Of a stretch of 64,000 nucleotides of DNA, positions 57,801-64,000 are shown piece by piece. The DNA lies in NCBI GenBank assembly GCA_944990035.1, contig CALYLX010000066.1:992001-1056000 (forward strand), given 5' to 3'. This stretch comes from Clitopilus passeckerianus (lineage: Eukaryota > Basidiomycota > Agaricomycetes > Agaricales > Entolomataceae). Below the pieces are notes generated by a model. That model saw nothing but the letters and a program-made list of their open reading frames with translations. It did not search any database and was not told the origin of the DNA. Both the position numbers and the translations under genes were made by a program. Within the stretch, counting starts at the first letter, position 1. Each line of letters starts with the position of its first letter.

Positions 57801-58608
57801 GTGTGTGGTGTCTGGTTGCTGGATGGTGTGTTACCACCGTCTGTCGTATTGTGGTAGTTGGCCTGATTGGCCCGTACACAAGGTAATCCTTTGTGTGTTC
57901 CTGCGTAAGTGGGGTTCCTCCTTGGTGAATATTCCGACTGCCGGTTCGTTCTGGCAGTATGCGATGAGAAAATCTTCATTGATCTCTTCTCCGTCTTCGA
58001 CTATTCGGAAATAGTCGCTAAGTCCTTCTGATTTTCCGGGATTCTCTTCGGAACAATCAGGTGCTGGGGTAGGTGGCGTGTTTTCCTCTAGTAGTTGTTC
58101 TCGGATGGCTCTCATCCGCTTGATGTCTACTGCTCGCATCAATGTTTGCGACAGTCGTTGGGTAATGCGTGATTCGTCGATTTCGAGTGTGCCGTCGCTC
58201 CACGATATGATTGGATCTACCCGTTTTAGCCAGGGTAATCCAAAAATCAGGTGGTCTTTCCCGAGTCCAGTGACAAAACATCTTTCCTTGATGATGGCTG
58301 TCCCTATCTTGGCAATAACCCAGGTAAAGTGGGTAATAGTTCCTTGTTTGTTCAGGGTGCCATCAACGTTTCGTGCTGTAATCGGTTGTCGGAGTGGGAG
58401 TAGTGGGAGGTGATGTGTCTTGGCGAAGACGGAGTCGATAAATGACCCTTGCGCTCCAGAGTCAATGAGAGCTTTTGTGCCGGCGATTGTTGTATTTCCA
58501 TCTAGGGGGTCTTGTAGAGAGATTGGGATACGTATAGATTCAGCATAAAAATCAGTAGCTACAAGTACACTGGAAATATCAATCGGGCGAGGAAGTACTG
58601 ACGTCGGC
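54801..58608 (-). CDS. Pol polyprotein of element 2 (frameshifted)
   Basis: Same domain order as in element 1: protease DSGA, RT with the YMDD box at 57126-57137, RNase H, HHCC/DDE integrase and chromodomain. Here the RNase H to integrase part is one long open frame (473 codons from about 57007), unlike element 1. Breaks against element 1 are at about 57388, 57249, 57092, 55765, 55190 and 54856, each 1-2 bases and mostly in runs of G, C or T. The chromodomain frame ([10 protein letters not shown]) runs into the third ORF because of the last one. Confidence 0.92.
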
Positions 58609-59553
58609 TTTGCAGTCTTCCTCTTTAAAAACCCTCAGCCTCTGCTTTGGTGTAGAATTCAGCGGCTTCTTCTTGGGGCATGTCAGCTAGGACTGCTCTG
58701 ACATATTTGATCAACTCGGCTCCCTTCTCAGGTTTCTTGTGGAATCGGCTGTCGTTGTTGCTAGGGTAGGTTCTTCCAAAATTCTTCCTTTGAAGACATT
58801 GTTGGATCGTGTGACCTTTCTTGGAGCAATAGTAGCACAAGTTGTTCTTCTTGTGATGTTCTCTTTCCTCCTGGGTGAGGCGGCGTTTGGGTGGATCAGT
58901 GGTGAAACGATCAACATCCATAGCCATTGGGTCTCGGGCTCCAGTAGGTGTTTTGTAAGCACCTTTGACCATATCAGATGTCTTGATGATACGGGTATGT
59001 CCCATGATTGTCTTGGCACGTCGCCAGTTGTTGTCAAACTGGACGGCTTTCTTGACCCAATCGTCGAATGTGGTAGGAGGGGAATCGGAAAAGAGAATTT
59101 TCTCTCGGAGTTTGGGGGTAAGTCCTTCCATGAAGATCTCAATCTTTGCAGTGTCACCGCTGAGATCAGTTCGTGCAAGAATATTCTTGAAGACGGTGAC
59201 AAATTCGTCAGCTGTCCCATCCTGTCGTAAGGCTTTGAGTTGGAGGAGTGCGGCAGCTTTGTCGTCGGTAGGGAAAAGGCTTCTTTGAATTGGTTGATAA
59301 ATTCAGCGTAGGTGGCTTTCCTTTCAGCTGCTGAATATTTATCGTGAAATTCTAATCCCCATGCTGCTGCAGTTCCTTCTTTGAGGAAGGATAGGGCGAT
59401 GCGAATCTTCTTGTCATCTTCGAGTTGGTTGAGGTTGTTTAGGATGAGGTAGTCTTCAAGTTCCTGAATGAACTTTCTGGTCTTGGATCGGTCTCCGGAG
59501 AACGTTTGGGGTTTGGCTCCAATGTCCTTCTTGTTGTTGTTGTCTTGTGACAT
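58579..59553 (-). CDS. Gag of element 2 (frameshifted)
   Basis: The ATG at 59553 begins MSQDNNNKKDIG. One G is missing at about 59272, so the frame shifts after FINQFKEAFS; the frame carrying ILFSDSPPTTFDDWVKKAVQ and the CYYCSKKGHTIQQC knuckle is intact here where element 1 is broken. Another small difference at about 58625 alters the end. The two Gag copies complement each other's breaks. Confidence 0.88.
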
Positions 59554-60151
59554 TTCGTAGTCAAAATCGAAGTCGGTCTCTGGTTCAATTGTTTCTGCAC
59601 TGGGGCGCTCCTCTGGCTCAGCTGTGGGGCTCTCCTCTAGCTGTTGTTGTACTTGGTGTTCTTCTTCTTCCTCTTCGGGCAAGACAGAAGCGCTGGTAGA
59701 CGGGACTAGTGATGGGTTCCTGGATATTGCTGTGGGTAATGGTGCGAAGCGTCGCTGTTCCTCCTCGTCTACTTCAATGTCGTGTTCTCGTTGAGCTCGG
59801 ACAATAGCAGGGGTCTTATGAGGTCGTTCAGGGGTAGGGAAGTCTAGAGCGTGGAAGTGTCTGTTTTCAACGGCAACGGTGGTGAATGTGAATTTGCCAA
59901 GGGAGAGAGAGGCGTAGCACCAGCGGTTATTGTTGTGATTAAAACCGCAGTAGCTTCCGTTGGTGAACTTGTAGACGTTGTTGGTTCCTTCTACTAGAGT
60001 GGTATTTCGTGGCGGGTGGTCTGCCCTGTGTACGACCGTGGTGACTGAGTGGTAGCCGCAACGGCAATCGGCCTGTTGCGTGCTTCTGCTGTGTTGTCGT
60101 GGGGTGGGCCTGCGCTAACAATGAGCGGGCCTTCTGAACAGCTTGACCTTT

Positions 60152-60636
60152 TGTTAAGGCAGAGCCTAACAACTTAGGTAATACTGTTTACGCTCGATGT
60201 CTTTGATAAACAAAGACAGAGATTTGTCAGCAGCTGCGGCTGTACTGACGACCTGGTGAGATTGACAAAGCAAGGGACTTAAAGGCAAAGTAGAGAACTA
60301 AGCAGTTAGGTAGATTGCCTAGGTCAAGCTGAGGAGCCTCGACCAAATGGTACAGGTTTATATACCTATCTAGTAGTTCTAAATATAGCACATGCGCAGC
60401 ATGCTGAGTAAGTAATGAGTCATGCGCAGCATGATGAGTAAGTACATGAGTCAGTATGACTCAATGCGAGTCAGAAAGAGTCAGATAAGGTATAAGTCTC
60501 TCACGATTGTGAGAGATGCGGAGTAAGCATGGAAAAAGATGAAAAATGCGCAGTGATGCGCAGCATATGTGAGTAATCGTGCATAGGTAAGCGGGCCGGG
60601 GTATGTAAGGAGAAACATGTAAGCAAAATCATAACA
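60152..60636 (-). repeat. LTR of element 2 (5' LTR in element direction)
   Basis: 485 bp. The central palindrome is broken by one C to T change (TCTCTCACGATTGTGAGAGA), and GACGAAGC reads GACAAAGC; both are CpG to TpG/CpA changes relative to its partner. Confidence 0.95.
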
Positions 60637-61558
60637 GCTACGTGGTGCAAGGAGGTGACATTGGAAGTCGGGTTGCCAAAATCATGGGATCTACATATCT
60701 GGCCTGCAAAGGTGCATGTACCAGGCTACTATGAGGCATAAGTTACCTGGTGTTGAGAGCCATTTTTGCCATAGCTGCTCACTGTCAGTAGAATTGTCTA
60801 TTACTTACTGCTAATCAACATATTAACCATAATTTCTTTGCGCAGTCAACTTCTCCACTATCCCACCTCCCGAAGGCTATGATATGAGCAAGCTCACTGA
60901 GAAAGAGAAGGCTGGGATCGCACGTGGTCAAGAGTTCCTTGCCACAGGAGCGGCATATGCTATCATGCATGCAACTTGGCCTTCAACTATCGGTATTGTG
61001 CTCTTGGCTAGCCCGGTCGCACTGTTGGCATGGTAAGTGCTGTTGAGTACCTATCGATTTCCTATGTCTAACTCATATATTATAAGGATCGGCGAGAAGT
61101 TTATCTCTTGGACGGATGAAACACCTTCTTTGGACAATATTCTGGCATCCATCACGCTGTATTGGGTAACAAACACCTTCCCCAGCAGCATCTATTGTTA
61201 TCGAGAGGTTGGTCCTTCTATCAAACTCTTATAATTCCACTCAAACGAGTAAGGCTCTGTTGGCACTGGGGGCAGATAAAAAGAGCAGGGATGACCAGGC
61301 GGAGATGTATGTCAGCACTTACTTGGGCTTCTCCAACTTTGCCAAAGAGCTTGTGCCCAAACCTAAGGATTGGATTGCAACAATAGGAAATCTGGTCTTC
61401 TTTGGAGACCATGATGAGGTAATCCTTCAACAGAACATCTTGGTAATGGAGATCCTGACAATCAGCCAAAGGGTGGACACTTCGTGGCTCTCGAGCAACC
61501 TGAACAACTACTTAAGGATGTGGAGGAGTTTATTTCTATCATTCAGGATAAGATCTAA

Positions 61559-62255
61559 TCTGATGTTTCACGATATAACTGGTCTCTAAACCACTTCAAT
61601 TGAAAGGTTCCACTGGGAACACCATGTTTTTGCTATCTCTATGCATACTGTACTACATTCCTAACATTATTTCCCGAGACACAGACTTAAAACGCGAGTG
61701 GACCAGTGGTTGCCTATTGTAGCAATAGACCGATTACTCAGCGTATTGCCACACGGAGTTTCTCGAATCAATTATTCAATTCGAGAAAGTGGTTGTTTGT
61801 TAGGTACTGAACTATAGTAAAACTACTGAGCTTATATACATATTCTAGCATTGCGTAGGGCTATGCAAGACTCCAAAAAGCTGTACTTTAGCCTGCAAAT
61901 ACATAGTGCATACGTATTATAGTACTTTCTGCTGCTATCGACATTTCGGGGATAAGTATCAAATCGAGTAAGTTCTTTAGAAGAAAACAAAGGTAAATAA
62001 GTACGAAAAAGGATTCCTTTACACCTATGGGCGCTTACACGGCCACGTGACCACATCTAAAGGAATTTTTGACGCGTCGCTTCAATTCCCTGATTGCTTG
62101 TCTGTCCAGCACTTCAAGTTGCATGCGCGCCATGTCCCCTTTTTATGCACAAGCACCCGGATATTACCCTGTCTGCGGTACCGACTCCTGAGAGAACGCT
62201 TGGCCTGACTCACAAGATGACTTGCCAGCACCACAACCCCGGATAGCCCAGCACT
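61559..62255. other. Spacer between epoxide hydrolases 2 and 3
   Basis: No gene is seen. It contains a 10 bp stem-loop at 61759-61788 and the promoter of the third hydrolase. Confidence 0.5.
61759..61788. repeat. 10 bp inverted repeat
   Basis: TTTCTCGAAT (61759-61768) and ATTCGAGAAA (61779-61788) form a perfect stem with a 10 base AT-rich loop, about 200 bp after the stop of epoxide hydrolase 2. It could be a 3'-end RNA structure. Confidence 0.6.
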
Positions 62256-62261
62256 TATAAA
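62256..62261 (+). promoter_or_regulatory. TATA box of epoxide hydrolase 3
   Basis: TATAAA is 48-53 bp before the ATG at 62309. An earlier in-frame ATG at 62270 lies only ~10 bp after the box and would precede any normal transcription start, which decides for 62309. Confidence 0.5.
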
Positions 62262-62308
62262 CCAGCTCCATGAAGCTCTTGGCCTCAACTATTAGCTCGA
62301 TAGCAGAC

Positions 62309-63840
62309 ATGTCTACTGACTTCTCTCGAATTCCCCCATCCGTTAAGCTCCAACCTCAGCCCTTTGAAGTCAAAATCGAGGATGCCGCGTTGGATGACCT
62401 GAGGGTTCTCCTAAGGCAAGCAAAACTCCCCAAGGACACCTTCGAGAATAACACGGAGGACGGTACCTTTGGCGTATCCAAAGGTTGGATTGAGGACACG
62501 ATAGAGTACTGGAGAGATCACTTTGATTGGTATGTGATTATCAGGGTCCGCCTTTTCCCCTTCGACCAGGACTAAACTAGTCTATCAGGCGGAAGCAAGA
62601 GGAAAGAATCAATTCCTTTCCGCATTTTAAAGCCCCTGTTGAGGATGAAGATGGCACTGTATATAACGTCCATTTCGTCGCCCTGTTCTCCGTGAAACAC
62701 GATGCTTTACCTATCATCTTTTTACATGGGTGGCCTGGTAGCTTCCTCGAGTTTCTTGGACTCCTTGATCTCCTTCGGAATAAATACACGCCAGAAACGC
62801 TGCCCTACCATATCATTGTCCCCTCGCTCCCTGGTTTTACGTTCTCTGCCCTTCCTATTCTGACGAGAGGCTTTCGCGTGGCAGATGCCGCACGGATCAT
62901 TCACCGTTTGGTGGTTGGCCTAGGATTCACTCGCTATATCACCCAAGGGGGCGATATCGGGAGTCGGGTAGCGAGAATCATGGGTGCGACATACCCAGAA
63001 TGTAAAGGTGGGCAGTTCTTTCCAATTTCTCTCTGCTCCGACTGACTGGGTTTCATTGCAGCTGTTCATCGTGAGTATCTCAAGGAGCATTCTCGACTAT
63101 TGAGGCCTACTAACACCACGAAACAGTGAACTTTGTCGTTCTCTCACAGCCAGAAGGCTACGATGAGTCAAAACTTTCCGATGTAGAGAGATCCGGCCTC
63201 ACTCGAGGCAACGAATTCTTGACGACGGGTTTGGCTTACGCATGGATGCACGGAACCCGACCCTCAACAATCGGGACCGTCCTCTCCAGCAGTCCAATTG
63301 CCCTCTTGGCATGGTAGGCTTTGTAGAGACCCGTGTAACCTCCTCATGCTCATTGGAGTTCTAGGATCGGCGAGAAGTTCGTAGCTTGGTCCGACGAGAC
63401 ACCCTCACTCGACTTGATCCTTGAATCTATCACTCTGTATTGGCTTACGAACACCTTCCCGAGCAGCATATGGAACTACAGGGAGGCAAGTGGCGTTGAC
63501 TTGGCGGGATGTTCTATCAAGCTGATTATCCGGATCGTGTCATAGACAAACATGCCAGGTGTCATTTTGGTACATCGTGACCCTCGATATCATATCAAGA
63601 CCTATCTTGGCTTCTCCTACTTCCCTAAAGAAATCACGCCAGCGCCGAAGGATTGGATTGCGACCACGGGGAATCTTGTGCATTTCCGTGAGCATGATAA
63701 AGTAAGCTATATGTTCCCTGCGCATCGTGGATGAAATCTAACAAGACCGACAGGGAGGTCACTTTGCAGCTCTAGAACGACCAGCGGACTTATTGAATGA
63801 CGTCGAGAGCTTCGTTAATGCGATCCGTAGCGGACTCTGA
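62309..63840 (+). CDS. Epoxide hydrolase (alpha/beta hydrolase), intact array member
   Basis: Multi-exon gene starting MSTDFSRIPPSVKL and ending FVNAIRSGL at 63840, about 390 residues. The N-terminal epoxide-hydrolase domain (FEVKIEDAALDDLRVLLRQA, FGVSKGWIEDTIEYW) is followed by the oxyanion motif HGWPGSFLEF, PYHIIVPSLPGFTFSALP and the nucleophile elbow GGDIGSRVARIMG with the catalytic Asp. Then come the cap region (PEGYDESKLSDVERSG, WIGEKFVAWSDETPS, NTFPSSIWNYRE) and the charge-relay His in GGHFAALERP. Layout matches fungal soluble epoxide hydrolases such as the Aspergillus niger enzyme, which hydrate epoxides to diols in detoxification or secondary metabolism. The intron after WNYRE starts GCAAGT (GC-AG). 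No lesion is seen; the only functional copy of three. Confidence 0.92.
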
Positions 63841-64000
63841 TCATGTCATATCTACCTTCTAATCGCCCTCGCAATGCCGGCTTTTCCAACCGAATAAACT
63901 CGAGGCAGAAACGCGTATGGAATCTAACTTCCAATGGAATGGATTCATTGGAGTGGTTTGGATAGTTTCACGGCTAATCCTTCCCACCGTCGTGTCCACA

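Larger units (their letters stand above)
53383..60636 (-). mobile_element. Ty3/gypsy chromovirus LTR retrotransposon, element 2
   Basis: 7.25 kb second copy of the same family, also in minus orientation, with 485 bp LTRs and the target duplication GCTAC (53378-53382, 60637-60641). The internal part is nearly identical to element 1. Both LTRs have a 20 bp insert absent from element 1. The two LTRs differ at only about two positions, both CpG transitions, so insertion was recent and independent of element 1. Its reading frames carry their own set of 1-2 bp gaps. Confidence 0.96.
52756..61558 (+). pseudogene. Epoxide hydrolase pseudogene 2, split by a retrotransposon
   Basis: The second array gene; its promoter with TATAAAA (52698-52704) is still present. 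It starts MTSDFSKVPP, has the N-terminal EH domain (FEVRIDDTALEELKTLL), the oxyanion motif HGWPGSFLEF and PYHIIVPSLPGFTFSELP. A TAG (52933-52935) replaces Trp in FGVSKGW, and the frame is lost after SLKEA at about 53320. Element 2 is inserted inside the codons for GLGFTRY, at 53383. The frame resumes after the GCTAC duplication as YVVQGGDIGSRVAKIMGS, containing the nucleophile Asp. Later exons are well kept: PPPEGYDMSKLTEKEKAG, WIGEKFISWTDETPS, NTFPSSIYCYRE, STYLGFSNFAKELVPKPKDW, and the end GGHFVALEQPEQLL to the stop at 61556-61558. Confidence 0.92.

Noticed and set aside
62270..62308. Alternative start for epoxide hydrolase 3 at the ATG at 62270
   Set aside because: It lies about 10 bp after the TATA box and is not matched in paralogue 2, whose start aligns with 62309.
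1..64000. CRISPR arrays, bacterial operons, rRNA or tRNA genes
   Set aside because: The sequence is plainly eukaryotic. No rRNA or CRISPR repeat was seen, and no tRNA cloverleaf was recognised by eye; a tRNA scan would be needed to exclude one.

Overview
The window looks like nuclear DNA of a filamentous basidiomycete, most likely an Agaricomycete that decomposes plant material. Evidence: genes are split by many ~45-65 bp GT-AG introns; TATA boxes lie 50-90 bp before several starts; and the families (DUF6533 membrane proteins, a copper-fist regulator, AA9 polysaccharide monooxygenases, fungalysin, chromodomain Ty3/gypsy elements, F-box arrays) are typical of that group. All exon structures were read by eye from frame, splice signals and family conservation.

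Layout. 0.7-2.1 kb: a nine-exon DUF6533 membrane protein (+). 2.4-4.9 kb: a copper-fist transcription factor (-) whose first coding exon is only the ATG. 7.2-8.4 kb: mitochondrial HMG-CoA lyase (+). 9.2-18.1 kb: a tandem array of five AA9 (LPMO) genes (+). The second is a pseudogene and the fifth is divergent, and four share a promoter block about 260 bp upstream. 18.3-20.3 kb: a cytochrome P450 (-). 21.8-22.95 kb: a PLL-type beta-propeller lectin-like protein (-). 23.5-33.8 kb: five tandem paralogous F-box genes (-); three carry stops or frameshifts. 34.1-36.2 kb: RRP9/U3-55K (+), sharing a 324 bp divergent promoter with the last F-box gene. 36.6-39.2 kb: a membrane protein of unknown function with a Pro-rich tail (-). 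40.8-43.1 kb: a secreted M36 fungalysin (+). 43.4-44.1 kb: a 739 bp hAT-like MITE with an 8 bp target duplication and internal ACCGGT arrays.

44.2-63.8 kb is the most striking part. Three tandem epoxide-hydrolase genes (+) are present. The first two are each split by a ~7.2 kb chromovirus-type LTR retrotransposon of the same family, both inserted in minus orientation with clean 5 bp target duplications (CTGCC and GCTAC). Only the third hydrolase is intact. Each retroelement has gag, pol (protease, RT, RNase H, integrase, chromodomain) and an additional Cys/His-rich ORF between pol and the 3' LTR.

Functional themes: oxidative cellulose attack (AA9) next to a P450, copper homeostasis (AA9 enzymes need copper, but a regulatory link is inference), secreted proteolysis, and fast-evolving F-box and epoxide-hydrolase arrays decaying through point mutation and transposon insertion. 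The two retroelements are nearly identical but carry complementary 1-2 bp indels, mostly in short homopolymers, so some frameshifts in this window may be sequencing errors.
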